A stretch of DNA of 33,546 nt from Pseudomonadota bacterium. GTDB lineage: Bacteria; Pseudomonadota; Alphaproteobacteria; Rhizobiales; Xanthobacteraceae. Each line of letters begins with the position of its first letter. Within the stretch, counting starts at the first letter, position 1. The notes below the pieces were generated by a model. The model made no database searches and was not told the DNA's origin. It saw nothing but the letters and a program-made list of their open reading frames with translations. Made by a program: the position numbers and the translations under genes. Location: NCBI GenBank assembly GCA_023430245.1, contig JAEZBA010000159.1:1-33546 (forward strand), read 5' to 3'. Positions 22,702 to 31,478 of this stretch are shown here, piece after piece.

Positions 22702-24279
22702 GTGCGATACTTGTTCGAAGATTTTGCGCTCGACCCTGATCGGCGGGAACTCACCCGCAACGCCGAAGCCATTGCCATCGGCCCGCAGGTCTTCGACCTG
22801 CTTCTGTTCCTGGTGCAGAACCGCGAGCGCGTCGTCAGCAAGGATGAGGTGCTGGACGCGGTTTGGAGCGGTCGTATCGTGTCGGAATCGACACTGACCA
22901 GCCACATCAATGCAGTGCGCAAAGCCGTCGGCGACAACGGCGATGCGCAGCGCCTGATCCGGACGATCGCGCGGAAGGGCTTCCGGTTCGTCGCCGACGT
23001 CAGCGAAACGCTGGCCGAGTCGACGAAGACCTCGGCCGCTGAACCCGCCCCTTTGACTCAGGGATCGGCGCCGCCCCAACTGCCGGACAAACCATCGATC
23101 GCCGTTCTGCCATTCCAGAATCTGAGTGGCGATCTGGAGCAGGATTATTTCGCCGACGGCGTGATCGAGGACATTATCACGTCATTGTCGCGGATGCGCT
23201 GGCTGTTCGTCATCGCGCGCAATTCGAGCTTCATCTACAAGGGCCGAGCGGTAGACGTGAAACAGGTCGGCCGCGACCTGGGTGTTCGCTATGTGCTGGA
23301 AGGCAGCGTACGCAAAGCCGCCAACCGCGTTCGTATCACCGGGCAATTGATCGATGCTACCACCGGCACGCATCTTTGGGCGGATCGCTTCGAAAGCGCG
23401 CTCGTCGACATCTTCGAACTGCAGGATCGTATGGCCGAAAGCGTAGTGGGGGCGATCGCACCACAACTCGAGCGCGCCGAGGCTGAGCGCGCGAAACAAA
23501 AGCCGACCGAGAGCCTGGACGCTTACGATTATTATCTGCGCGGCATGACGAACTTTCACCGAGGCACCCGGGAGGCCATCGGCGATGCGCTGCCCCTTTT
23601 CATCAAGGCAACGCAGCTCGATCCGGGTTTTGCATCAGCTTATGCGATGGCGGCGTGGTGCCATTTCTGGCGCAAGATCAACGGCTGGATGGACGATCGA
23701 GCGACCGAGATCGCCGAGGGTACGCGACTGGCACGTTGCGCCGTCGAATTGGGCAAGGACGATGCGGTCGCACTCGCAAGAAGCGGCCATGCGCTTGCAC
23801 ATCTGGCCGGCGAGCTTGACGGCGGCATCGCGCTTATCGATCGCGCCTTGACGCTCAACCCGAACTTTGCGGCCGCCTGGTTCCTCAGCGGCTTCGCAAG
23901 GATATGGAGCGGCGAAACCGACAACGCACTCGAACGCTTTGCGCGCGCCATGCGTTTGAGCCCGCTCGATCCGGAGGCGTTCCGGATGCAGGCTGGAGTA
24001 GCGATGGCGCATCTGTTGGCCGGGCGCTTCGACGACGCGTGTTCATGGGCGGAAAAGTCTTTCAGGGAGTTGCCAAGCTTCCTGATCGTGGTGGCCATCA
24101 TGGCGGCAAGCCACGCGCTCGCCGGCCGCAAGGCCGATGCCGGGCGAGCGATGGACCGGTTGCGCCAACTCGACCCCGCGCTGCGCCTCTCCAATATTCA
24201 AGACTGGCTACCCTTCCAGCGACAGGATGACCTCGCCACATTCACCGATGGGTTGCGCAAAGCGGGGTTGCCGGAATAG
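22702..24279 (+). CDS. OmpR/CadC-type winged-helix regulator with TolB-like and TPR domains
   Basis: This is a 525-residue transcription regulator. Residues 1-100 form a Trans_reg_C winged helix (FEDFALDPDRRELTRNAEAI, VWSGRIVSESTLTSHINAVR, IRTIARKGFRFVA). A linker and then a TolB-N/adenylate-cyclase-associated domain follow (about 130-250: IAVLPFQNLSGD, YFADGVIEDIITSLSRM, YVLEGSVRKAANRVRITGQL). The rest (about 265-520) is TPR-like helical repeats with signatures such as ALPLFIKATQLDPGFASAYA. No transmembrane helix is evident, so unlike CadC it is probably soluble. GTG at 22702 is chosen because AGGAG lies 4 nt upstream and relatives begin 'M-RYLFEDFALD'. In-frame ATGs at 22630 and 22660 would add a tail. 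It diverges from the MBL gene, which it likely controls. Confidence 0.87.
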   Translation: MRYLFEDFALDPDRRELTRNAEAIAIGPQVFDLLLFLVQNRERVVSKDEVLDAVWSGRIVSESTLTSHINAVRKAVGDNGDAQRLIRTIARKGFRFVADVSETLAESTKTSAAEPAPLTQGSAPPQLPDKPSIAVLPFQNLSGDLEQDYFADGVIEDIITSLSRMRWLFVIARNSSFIYKGRAVDVKQVGRDLGVRYVLEGSVRKAANRVRITGQLIDATTGTHLWADRFESALVDIFELQDRMAESVVGAIAPQLERAEAERAKQKPTESLDAYDYYLRGMTNFHRGTREAIGDALPLFIKATQLDPGFASAYAMAAWCHFWRKINGWMDDRATEIAEGTRLARCAVELGKDDAVALARSGHALAHLAGELDGGIALIDRALTLNPNFAAAWFLSGFARIWSGETDNALERFARAMRLSPLDPEAFRMQAGVAMAHLLAGRFDDACSWAEKSFRELPSFLIVVAIMAASHALAGRKADAGRAMDRLRQLDPALRLSNIQDWLPFQRQDDLATFTDGLRKAGLPE

Positions 24280-24395
24280 CCCGCGTGTTGCTTGGAGGCA
24301 CGGCTTCGGCGTTAATGGCTCAAAACCATGCCGCATTGACCGCCACGCCCCAAAGCGGTAGCCAAAAACCAAACCATAAGGAGAGGAACCAGCCC

Positions 24396-25358
24396 ATGCT
24401 CCGTCTGCTTGCCGCAACCGGCTTTGTCTTTACATCCCTCGCCGCCGGCCATGTCCAGGCCCAGACCCCGGTCAAGGACTGGCCGCAGCGCAATGTCACC
24501 ATGATCCTGCCGCTCGGCCCCGGCAGCGGCGTCGATATCACCACCCGCCTGCTTGCCGACAAGCTCGCCGCGAAATGGGGCAAGCCGGTCGTGGTCGAAA
24601 ACCGGCCCGGCGGCGATGCGATCGTGGCGATCAACGCCTTCGTGTCCGCCAACGACGACCACACCTTCCTGATGGCGCCGACCTCGACCTTTACGGCGCA
24701 TCCATTGCTGCATAAGAACCTGCCCTACAATGCGGACGATCTGGTGCCGATCGCGCGTGCCACCAATACGCTGATTGCCATCGGCGTGCCGGCCTCGCTC
24801 GGCATCAACACGCTGGCCGACTTCGTGAAACTCGCCAAGGAAAAGCCCGGCACGCTCAACTATGCCGGCACGACCGGCGCGGTCGATTTCGTGGTGTCGG
24901 GATGGCTGAAGGACGCCGGGATCAATGTCACCAAAATCCCGTACAAGGACGGCGTGCAGGCGCTGAACGATCTTGCCGAGAACCGCATCCAGATTTACGG
25001 CGCGGCCTACGCGATTATGCGGCCGCAGGTCGCGGCCGGCAAAGTGAAGGTGCTTGCGCTCATGAACTCGCAGCGTGCGCCCGCGCTGGCCGACGTGCCG
25101 ACGGCGAAGGAAGCGGGCTCCCCGCTGCTCACGCTCGATGGGCTGGTGGGACTGTTCGGCTCGAAGAAGATGTCGCCAGAACTGCGCGACAGGATCGCCG
25201 CGGACATTATTGAGGCATTGTCCGATCCAGAGGTGGTCAAGAAGCTGACCCCGATGGGCCAGGTGGTGCGTCCGGGTCCGGCCAAGGAGTTCGCCGCCGA
25301 GATTGACGATCAGCGCAAGGTGATCGCGAATTCGGCCAATCTGGCAGGCGAAAAATAA
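24396..25358 (+). CDS. Bug/TctC-family periplasmic binding protein (orphan)
   Basis: This 320-residue extracytoplasmic binding protein has a signal peptide at residues 1-23 (SLAAGHVQAQ) and the Bug family pattern: 'WPQRNVTMILPLGPGSGVDITTRLLA', 'LNYAGTTGAVDFVVSGWL', 'IPYKDGVQALNDLAENRIQ' and 'LADVPTAKEAGSP'. The usual FPxRPI start is changed to WPQRNV, and the glycine loop is PGSGVD; binding should be normal. The ATG follows AAGGAGAGG by 9 nt. No tctAB genes adjoin it. Divergent or upstream partners are the winged-helix regulator (117 nt upstream, same strand) and downstream tRNA-Pro on the other strand. The ligand is unknown; Bug proteins bind small carboxylates such as dicarboxylates, nicotinate or amino acids. 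Confidence 0.92.
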   Translation: MLRLLAATGFVFTSLAAGHVQAQTPVKDWPQRNVTMILPLGPGSGVDITTRLLADKLAAKWGKPVVVENRPGGDAIVAINAFVSANDDHTFLMAPTSTFTAHPLLHKNLPYNADDLVPIARATNTLIAIGVPASLGINTLADFVKLAKEKPGTLNYAGTTGAVDFVVSGWLKDAGINVTKIPYKDGVQALNDLAENRIQIYGAAYAIMRPQVAAGKVKVLALMNSQRAPALADVPTAKEAGSPLLTLDGLVGLFGSKKMSPELRDRIAADIIEALSDPEVVKKLTPMGQVVRPGPAKEFAAEIDDQRKVIANSANLAGEK

Positions 25359-25484
25359 CGGCCGGACGACGTCCCGCGAGAAGATCGCAGACCAACGCAG
25401 ATGCTCGGCGCGACCAGCACCGGGCATCGGCTATATAAGGCCTCTTATGGCCGCTCCAGACCGGGGCTGTATCTCGGGAATTAA

Positions 25485-25561
25485 TGGTCGGAGTGGCAGG
25501 ATTCGAACCTGCGACCCCCTCGTCCCGAACGAGGTGCGCTACCAGGCTGCGCTACACTCCG
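25485..25561 (-). tRNA. tRNA-Pro(CGG)
   Basis: The minus strand folds as a complete 77-nt tRNA with CCA encoded. The acceptor stem CGGAGTG pairs with CACTCCG, the discriminator base is A, the D-arm is GCGCAGCCTGGTAGCGC and the T-arm is GCAGG-TTCGAAT-CCTGC. The anticodon stem CCTCG/CGAGG carries the loop TTCGGGA, giving anticodon CGG (proline codon CCG) with G37, as expected for tRNA-Pro. No intron or integrase gene is nearby. Confidence 0.96.
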
Positions 25562-25686
25562 ACGTGAAGGCCGGTCTTATAACGACGCCCTGCCCGCCCC
25601 GCAAGGCAAGGCGGCAGGCTATTTTTCGTAAATGTTTGCGCCGCCGGGACGCGCAAAACCGGTAAAAAGCGGCTAAGAACCCCCGC

Positions 25687-26673
25687 ATGCATGTCCGCTC
25701 GAAAACACGTCTGATCGAGGCCGTGCCCGGCGCCTCCGACCAAGCGGCGGAGTGCCTGTCGCGCGGCGGACTGGTGGCGTTTCCGACCGAGACGGTCTAC
25801 GGCCTGGGCGCCGACGCGACCAACGGACAGGCGGTCGCGCGCCTCTACGAGGCGAAGGGCCGGCCGTCTTTCAATCCGCTGATCGCGCATGTGCCGGACC
25901 TCCAATCCGCGCGCAAACTCGCGGTTTTCAACGCCGATGCGGAGCGTCTGGCGGCCGCATTCTGGCCGGGACCGCTGACGCTGGTGCTCCCGCGCCAGCC
26001 CGGTTGCCCGGTCTCCGAATTGGCCACCGCGGGTCTCGACACGATTGCGATTCGGGTGCCAAATCATGCACTTGCGCGCGAAATCCTGCGCGCCTTCGGC
26101 AAGCCGGTGGTGGCGCCGTCGGCCAACGTGTCCGGGCATGTCTCGCCCACCAATGCGGCGCATGTGCTTGAAGATCTTGACGAAAAGATCGACCTGATCG
26201 TGGACGGTGGTCCCGCGCCCGTGGGCATCGAATCCACCATCGTGGCGTGCCTGGACGAGCCCATGATCCTGCGTCCGGGAGGGCTGTCGCGCGAGCACAT
26301 CGCCGCCGCGCTCGGCCGAGACCTCGCCCAACCCGTTGAATCCACGGACGAAACCCCGCTCGCCCCCGGCATGCTGGAGAGCCATTATGCGCCCCGGACG
26401 CGGCTTCGGCTCGACGCCACGCAGGTCGAGCCGGGCGAAGTGCTACTCGCCTTTGGCGTGCCGCTGCCCGGCGCCGCGGCGACCCTCAATCTCTCCGAAA
26501 AAGGCGACCTGGCGGAAGCCGCCGCCAATTTGTTTGGCCATCTCCGCAGTTTGGATGCGATGTTCGCGCCGACCATCTGCGTTATGCGGATTCCTTCTGC
26601 CGGTCTGGGCGAAGCGATCAACGACCGGCTGCGCCGCGCCGCCGCCCCGAAAACCCTCCCGCAATACTCATAG
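25687..26673 (+). CDS. L-threonylcarbamoyladenylate synthase (Sua5 type)
   Basis: This 328-residue enzyme makes threonylcarbamoyl-AMP from threonine, bicarbonate and ATP, the first step of the t6A37 modification of ANN-decoding tRNAs. The YrdC catalytic domain (about 1-210) shows GLVAFPTETVYGLGADAT, the KxR element AKGRPSFNPLIAHV, WPGPLTLVLPR and VVAPSANVSGHVSPTNA. The C-terminal Sua5 domain (about 220-325) makes this the long Sua5 form, not the short TsaC; 'GMLESHYAPRTRLRL' marks the linker that closes the active site. It is followed after 2 nt by the FAD dehydrogenase gene. Its nearness to a tRNA gene is probably chance, since tRNA-Pro(CGG) is not a t6A substrate. Confidence 0.94.
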   Translation: MHVRSKTRLIEAVPGASDQAAECLSRGGLVAFPTETVYGLGADATNGQAVARLYEAKGRPSFNPLIAHVPDLQSARKLAVFNADAERLAAAFWPGPLTLVLPRQPGCPVSELATAGLDTIAIRVPNHALAREILRAFGKPVVAPSANVSGHVSPTNAAHVLEDLDEKIDLIVDGGPAPVGIESTIVACLDEPMILRPGGLSREHIAAALGRDLAQPVESTDETPLAPGMLESHYAPRTRLRLDATQVEPGEVLLAFGVPLPGAAATLNLSEKGDLAEAAANLFGHLRSLDAMFAPTICVMRIPSAGLGEAINDRLRRAAAPKTLPQYS

Positions 26674-26675
26674 AA

Positions 26676-28091
26676 ATGCCGATGCTCGCACCGGATAAAG
26701 ACCTGATCACGAAGTTCGCCGGGATCGTCGGCGAGAAATACGCCATCACCGATCCGGACGTGCAGGCCGCCTATCTGCACGAGCAGCGCGACCGCTGGCC
26801 GGGCCACTCGCCGCTGATCCTGCGCCCCGAAACCACCGAGCAGGTCGCGGCGATCCTCAAACTCGCCAACGAGACCCGCACCGCGATCGTGCCGCAGGGC
26901 GGCAATACCGGATTGGTCGGCGGGCAAGTCGCACTCAACGGCGAGATCGTGCTCTCGCTCAACCGCATGACCCGCATTCGCGAGGTCGACCCGGTCACCA
27001 ACACGCTCACGGCCGAAGCTGGTGTCACGCTCCAGCGCGCACGCGAGGCAGCAGCCGAAGTCGACCGGCTCTATCCGCAGCTTCTCCCCTCCGAGGGCAC
27101 CTGCACGATCGGCGGCAATCTCTCGACCAATGCCGGCGGCACCGCCGCGATCGCGCATGGCGTCGCGCGCGCACATCCGCTCGGCCTCGAAGTGGTGCTG
27201 GCCGACGGCCGCGTCCTCAACAACCTCAACAAGCTGAAGAAAGACAATACCGGCTACGACCTGAAGAACCTGTTCATCGGCGCCGAAGGCACGCTCGGCA
27301 TCATCACCGCGGCGGTGCTGCGCCTCGTGCCGCGCCCGCGTTCGGTCGAGCTTGCGGTGTTCGGCGTGCCGTCGGTGCAGGCCGCAGTCGATCTGCTTGG
27401 ACTTGCCTATGAGCGCGCGGGTTCGCAGGTCACGAGCTTCGAACTGATGACGCGCATGAATGTCGATCTCGCGCTGCGTTTCGTCGACGGCACGCGCGAT
27501 CCGCTCGACGCACCGCATCCCTGGTACGTGCTGATGGAATTGTCGTCGCAGGCCGAGAGCGGCTTGCGCGACCTGGTCGAGGCGATCTTCGAGGCCGGCG
27601 TCGAGCGCTCACTGATCGATGACGGCGCGATCGCGCAGACGCTGGAACAAGCCAAGGCGATGTGGCGCATCCGCGAGGAAGCGGGCGAAGTGCAGAAGCG
27701 CGAGGGTGCGTCGATCAAGCACGACATCTCGATCCCGGTCGCAGCGATCCCGGCCTTCATCGCTGAAGCCAATGCCGCGGCGATTGCGGTGGTGCCGGGC
27801 GCGCGGCCGATGCCGTTCGGCCATGTCGGCGACGGCAACATCCATTACAACATCACGCAGCCGGCCGGCATGGACAAGGCAGCCTTCATGGCGCGCGAGG
27901 ACGACATTCAGGACGCGGTGTTCGCGGTGGTTGCGAAATACGGCGGTTCGATTTCGGCCGAACACGGCATCGGCATTGCCAAGCGCGCGCGTCTGCCGCT
28001 GGTGAAGGATCCCGTGGCGATCGAACTGATGCGCACGCTGAAGGCGACGCTCGACCCGAACGGGATTCTCAATCCGGGGAAGGTGTTGTAG
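26676..28091 (+). CDS. FAD-linked oxidoreductase, D-2-hydroxyglutarate dehydrogenase-like
   Basis: This 471-residue flavoprotein resembles D-2-hydroxyglutarate, D-lactate and glycolate (GlcD) dehydrogenases, which oxidise D-2-hydroxyacids to 2-keto acids. The FAD_binding_4 domain (about 35-220) has IVPQGGNTGLVGGQVAL, TCTIGGNLSTNAGG and KDNTGYDLKNLFIGAEGTLG. The FAD-oxidase C domain (about 230-470) has RPMPFGHVGDGNIHYNI and ISAEHGIGIAKR, whose histidines form the metal/substrate site. The KDNTGYDLK stretch is closest to D-2-hydroxyglutarate dehydrogenase. It starts 2 nt after the Sua5 stop without a strong ribosome site, which suggests translational coupling. The electron acceptor and exact substrate are not shown. 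Confidence 0.9.
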   Translation: MPMLAPDKDLITKFAGIVGEKYAITDPDVQAAYLHEQRDRWPGHSPLILRPETTEQVAAILKLANETRTAIVPQGGNTGLVGGQVALNGEIVLSLNRMTRIREVDPVTNTLTAEAGVTLQRAREAAAEVDRLYPQLLPSEGTCTIGGNLSTNAGGTAAIAHGVARAHPLGLEVVLADGRVLNNLNKLKKDNTGYDLKNLFIGAEGTLGIITAAVLRLVPRPRSVELAVFGVPSVQAAVDLLGLAYERAGSQVTSFELMTRMNVDLALRFVDGTRDPLDAPHPWYVLMELSSQAESGLRDLVEAIFEAGVERSLIDDGAIAQTLEQAKAMWRIREEAGEVQKREGASIKHDISIPVAAIPAFIAEANAAAIAVVPGARPMPFGHVGDGNIHYNITQPAGMDKAAFMAREDDIQDAVFAVVAKYGGSISAEHGIGIAKRARLPLVKDPVAIELMRTLKATLDPNGILNPGKVL

Positions 28092-28129
28092 ATCGCCTAC
28101 ATGCATATGACCGCGAGCACTTTTACTTA

Positions 28130-29146
28130 CTATGGTTTTGACGTTTCCTCCGCGCGGATGGTCTCCAGTACGGGCTCCCATGTCTTCTGCTGCTGAGCGA
28201 TGAAAGCCGACGTTTCTTCGGGCGTCATCGGATTGATCCGGGCACCGAGCTTCGCAAGGCGCTCCTGAAGCTCCGGGTCCGCGCTGACCTTGATGAGGTC
28301 ATCACTGATTTTGCGGACGATCGCCTCCGGCGTACCCGGCGGCGCCAGCAACACAGCCCAGCCAGTGGCGCGGAAGCCGGGAATCGTCTCGGCGACCGTT
28401 GGCACATTGGGAAAGTCGGCCAGACGCTTGTCGAGGGCAACGGCAAGAAGCTTTATCGACCCCGCACTGGCAGCGCCCGCCAATGAGGAATAGCCGTCGA
28501 CGACCAGACCGACGCGTCCCGACGTGACATCGGCAAAAGCCTGGGCCGGACCGCCTTTATAGGGGACCGAGAGCAGCTTGATCCCGGTCTCTCTTTCGAT
28601 CAGCACGCCGGTCAGGTGAGTCAGGCGACCAACACCTGTGACAGCGGAGGAAACCTTGCCCGGGTTCTTCTTGGCGAGCGCGATTAATTCCGGCAGCGTT
28701 GACACGCCGAGCGTCGGAGAAGCGGCGATAAACATCGGGATTTCGGTCACGAACCCGACCGGGATGAAATCCTTCGGCACGTTGATCGGGATCAGTGGCG
28801 GAACGGCGTGAAGTGCCACGAAGGACGACATGACCGCCTGATACAAAGTGTAGCCGTCCGGCTCGGCCGTTGCGACCGAGCGCGCCGCGATGCTGCCGCC
28901 ACCGCCCGGCCGATTGACCGCAACCACCTGCTGACCCCAGAGCTGGGATAGCCGGTCGGCCACCAACCGCAGGCCGACGTCTGGAGACGCGCCGACCGCC
29001 GCGTCCTGCACGATCTGGACCGGGCGATCCGGAAACCGGCCGGTCTGAGCTTCGGCCTTGATCGCGACGCCGGCAAGCATGATCGAACCCATCAGGGTCG
29101 TCGTTGCGATCGAGCGATTCAGCGCGCTGCGCAATACAGTCTTCAC
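28130..29146 (-). CDS. Bug/TctC-family periplasmic binding protein (orphan)
   Basis: This 338-residue periplasmic binding protein has a signal peptide at about residues 1-34 (AGVAIKAEAQ). Family marks are FPDRPVQIVQDAAVGASPDV, 'EPDGYTLYQAVMSS', 'VSSAVTGVGRLTHL', 'VPYKGGPAQAFADVTSGRV' and 'FPNVPTVAETIPGF'. The first loop reads DAAVGASPD where others have PxPAGGxxD, so the ligand contacts may differ from the two other Bug proteins in the window. The start is GTG, fixed by AGGAG 6 nt before it. No transporter membrane genes adjoin it. It diverges from the arylformamidase-like gene across a 322-nt spacer and converges with the flavoprotein gene (38 nt gap). Confidence 0.92.
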   Translation of the reverse strand: MKTVLRSALNRSIATTTLMGSIMLAGVAIKAEAQTGRFPDRPVQIVQDAAVGASPDVGLRLVADRLSQLWGQQVVAVNRPGGGGSIAARSVATAEPDGYTLYQAVMSSFVALHAVPPLIPINVPKDFIPVGFVTEIPMFIAASPTLGVSTLPELIALAKKNPGKVSSAVTGVGRLTHLTGVLIERETGIKLLSVPYKGGPAQAFADVTSGRVGLVVDGYSSLAGAASAGSIKLLAVALDKRLADFPNVPTVAETIPGFRATGWAVLLAPPGTPEAIVRKISDDLIKVSADPELQERLAKLGARINPMTPEETSAFIAQQQKTWEPVLETIRAEETSKP

Positions 29147-29468
29147 GTCGAACTCCTTTATCGGGTACAGATAACCACGCGCGAGATGCGCGTCGTGATT
29201 GCGCCCGAAGCTCCGTCAGCTTAGCTGCCCGCGGCATTCTGCGTAAAGGCCGGATGCGTTCGAACACCGGCTCATGTGCCCTTCGAATTCCCGCAACCCG
29301 GGCGTGCTGCGGGAAGGCTCTGTCAGTCAGTGAGCATCTCGTCCCGGCGAGCTCTCTCTCATCGCAGCGCGACGGCGTCTCGGCGCCTCAGTTTTTTGTA
29401 TACTGGCGATGACGCATCCGGCAGATAAGGAAATCATGCAGTCTGCTTTGAGAAGGCAATAGACAGAG
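29147..29468. other. Divergent 322-nt intergenic region
   Basis: This spacer between the third Bug gene and the arylformamidase-like gene holds no supported protein gene. A possible -10 box TATACT (29399-29404) follows a six-T run (29392-29397) for the plus-strand gene, but no good -35 box is seen. GGCG-TCTCGG-CGCC just before the T-run (29374-29387) could form a weak hairpin. The Bug gene's ribosome site AGGAG lies at the left edge. Confidence 0.35.
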
Positions 29469-30326
29469 ATGAGCGAGCGCGCGGGCGACGTTTCTTTTTT
29501 AAACAGCGAGTACGACGCGCGCGCGCGCACGCCTTCATTTGACCGCGAGCGCATCTATAAGGAGCGGAGCCAGGCGGCCTTCGACCGCACCGAGAGGATT
29601 GCCGACATCGTGTACGATACAGCGTCCGGATCGAAGCTGGACATCTACCCCGCGCAACCCGGCGCGCCCCTGTTCGTCTGGATTCATGGCGGCTACTGGC
29701 GATCGTCGACGAAGGATGCAAATGCCTTTGTCGCGCCGGGCCTTGTTGACGCCGGCGTCGCCGTCGCCAGCGTCGATTACTCGCTGGCTCCGGCCGTGCG
29801 GATTGGTGAGATCGTGAGGCAGGTTCGAACGAGCGTGGCGTGGCTCGTCGAGAACGCGCGAACCTATAAATACGACGCCGGACGCATCCATGTTGGCGGC
29901 CATTCGGCGGGCGGGCATCTCGTCGGGATGCTGCTGGCCGACAAATGGCCGAAAAGCTTCGGCTTGGCACGCGATCCGGTTCGGACCGGACTCGCTATCA
30001 GCGGATTATTCGATCTTGCCCCCCTGCAAAAGACATTCGTCAACGAGGCTCTGAGGTTGAACGAAGCGGAAATACGCGACAACAGCCCGATCAACCTGCT
30101 TCCTGAAACCTCCAATGCTACGCTTCTTGCCACGGTCGGCGGGACGGAATCATCCGAATTCCAACGGCAGACGGATGAATATCTGCGGGCTTGGCAACAT
30201 CGGGGCCATCGGGGGACCCGCATCGACATGCCGGGCTTTCATCACTTCAATATCATTCTGGAGCTTGAGAAGCCGGGAAATCCGTTGTTCGATAAGCTGC
30301 TGGATAGCATCCGACAGAACGGCTGA
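29469..30326 (+). CDS. Alpha/beta hydrolase, arylformamidase (kynurenine formamidase)-like
   Basis: This 285-residue hydrolase carries the HGGYW motif (residues 73-77, FVWIHGGYWRSS), the mark of the AFMID-like/BD-FAE branch of alpha/beta hydrolases. The nucleophile is Ser146 in GGHSAGGH. The C-terminal GFHHFNIILEL supplies the catalytic histidine, and the acid probably lies in VGGTESSEF (Glu in place of the usual Asp, uncertain). The N-terminal LNSEYDARARTPSFDRERIY is typical of bacterial members. Family reactions are hydrolysis of N-formylkynurenine or simple esters. No other tryptophan-degradation gene is present, so another amide or ester is likely. No signal peptide is seen. The ribosome site is weak (AGACAGAG). 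It converges with the DMT transporter gene. Confidence 0.88.
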   Translation: MSERAGDVSFLNSEYDARARTPSFDRERIYKERSQAAFDRTERIADIVYDTASGSKLDIYPAQPGAPLFVWIHGGYWRSSTKDANAFVAPGLVDAGVAVASVDYSLAPAVRIGEIVRQVRTSVAWLVENARTYKYDAGRIHVGGHSAGGHLVGMLLADKWPKSFGLARDPVRTGLAISGLFDLAPLQKTFVNEALRLNEAEIRDNSPINLLPETSNATLLATVGGTESSEFQRQTDEYLRAWQHRGHRGTRIDMPGFHHFNIILELEKPGNPLFDKLLDSIRQNG

Positions 30327-30369
30327 ACCTTGAAGGGCCGGCCCGTTCGCTCTCAAACCAGCCCGGCAG

Positions 30370-31281
30370 CTATCCTTGCCGCCGCTCCTCCGCAATCTCA
30401 TGCCTTCCCGCTGCTTCGAACAGCACGATGGCGCCGATCATGATCGCGGCGCCGAGCCATTGCACCGGCGACAGCCACTGGCCGAGGATCACCGCCGCCA
30501 TCACGATGCTCAGCAGCGGCTCGGCATTGCTCAGCATGGTGGCGCGGACCGGACTGAGGTAGCGAAACGACGCGAAGAAGCACAACAGCCCCACCGCAAT
30601 GCCGACGCCGGCGGCGGCGATGCCAAGCCATCCGGTCGCATTCACGGGCCATGACCACGCGCCGAGCAGCGAAGCCAGCAGCGCGAAAAACACGCCGCCG
30701 AGCGCCGTGACATACAGGTTGACCTGCGTCGAGGTCGCGTGCCGTTGCGCGCGTGCGCCGCACAGGATGGCGCCGCAGATGGTGATCGCCGCAAGCGTCG
30801 CCAGCGCGATCCCGGTCATGTCGAGGGTGTCGAATGTCGGCGCCAGCGCCAGCGCCAGGCCGGCCAGCGCCGCCAGCGCCAGCAACAGCTTGCCGAATGT
30901 CAGCCGGTCGCCGCCGCGCCAGTGCACGATCACCGCGATCACGATCGGATGAACGAAGAAAATCAGAATGGCGACGCTGACCGGGATATAGGCCACCGCA
31001 CCGATCAGCCCATAGACCATCACCGCAGAGAACGCGCCGCAGGCAAGGCACCATCGCAAGGCGGTGCGGCCGATGCGAAAGTCCTGCCGGAACAGCACCA
31101 CCAGAAATGCCAGCAACGCCGCGCCGATCAGCCCGCGCGCCGCAACGACGGTCAGGACGTTGCTGCCGTTATCGAACGCGACCTTGGCCGCGGTCGGGCC
31201 GATGGCAAAGGCCACCGCCGATGTCAGAACCAGCGCGATGCCGATGCGCCTGCTCGCAGGCGCCCCGCTCGTGACAGACAT
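30370..31281 (-). CDS. DMT-superfamily (EamA) transporter
   Basis: This 303-residue inner membrane protein has about ten transmembrane helices arranged as two EamA repeats (about 12-140 and 150-290). Such proteins export amino acids, metabolites or drugs. Family pattern: FAIGPTAAKVAFDNGSNVL in the first helix, LIGAVAYIPVSVAILIFFVH in the fourth, then 'SPVRATMLSNAEPLLSIVMAAVILGQWLS' in the penultimate helix pair. The frame is open 76 codons upstream, but those residues are not hydrophobic and are out of character. The ATG at 31281, preceded by GGGAAAAG, gives the usual length. It stands apart from the small protein gene upstream on the same strand, with a terminator between them. The substrate is unknown. 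Confidence 0.9.
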   Translation of the reverse strand: MSVTSGAPASRRIGIALVLTSAVAFAIGPTAAKVAFDNGSNVLTVVAARGLIGAALLAFLVVLFRQDFRIGRTALRWCLACGAFSAVMVYGLIGAVAYIPVSVAILIFFVHPIVIAVIVHWRGGDRLTFGKLLLALAALAGLALALAPTFDTLDMTGIALATLAAITICGAILCGARAQRHATSTQVNLYVTALGGVFFALLASLLGAWSWPVNATGWLGIAAAGVGIAVGLLCFFASFRYLSPVRATMLSNAEPLLSIVMAAVILGQWLSPVQWLGAAIMIGAIVLFEAAGRHEIAEERRQG

Positions 31282-31478
31282 ACGGCGCTTTTCCCGGGAC
31301 AGGCCGATCGGACGGATCAGGATGAGGAACGTTGCGGCAGGGGCAGATGCCCCGCCACAGCGGATTCCCATGCGTGCGTTTGGGCACCTCGTCAACTGCT
31401 GTGCGACGCCGAGAGACGCCGTCCGCCCTATCCGCCTGTGGTCGACACGGATACCGCGGACGCGGCGCAGGCAAGAGA

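Noticed and set aside
25485..25561. tRNA-Pro as the attachment site of a genomic island
   Set aside because: No integrase, direct repeat of the tRNA 3' end or change in composition is visible on either side.
25485..26673. Functional link between tRNA-Pro(CGG) and the adjacent Sua5 gene
   Set aside because: Sua5 serves t6A at A37 of ANN-decoding tRNAs; this tRNA has G37, so the closeness is best seen as chance.
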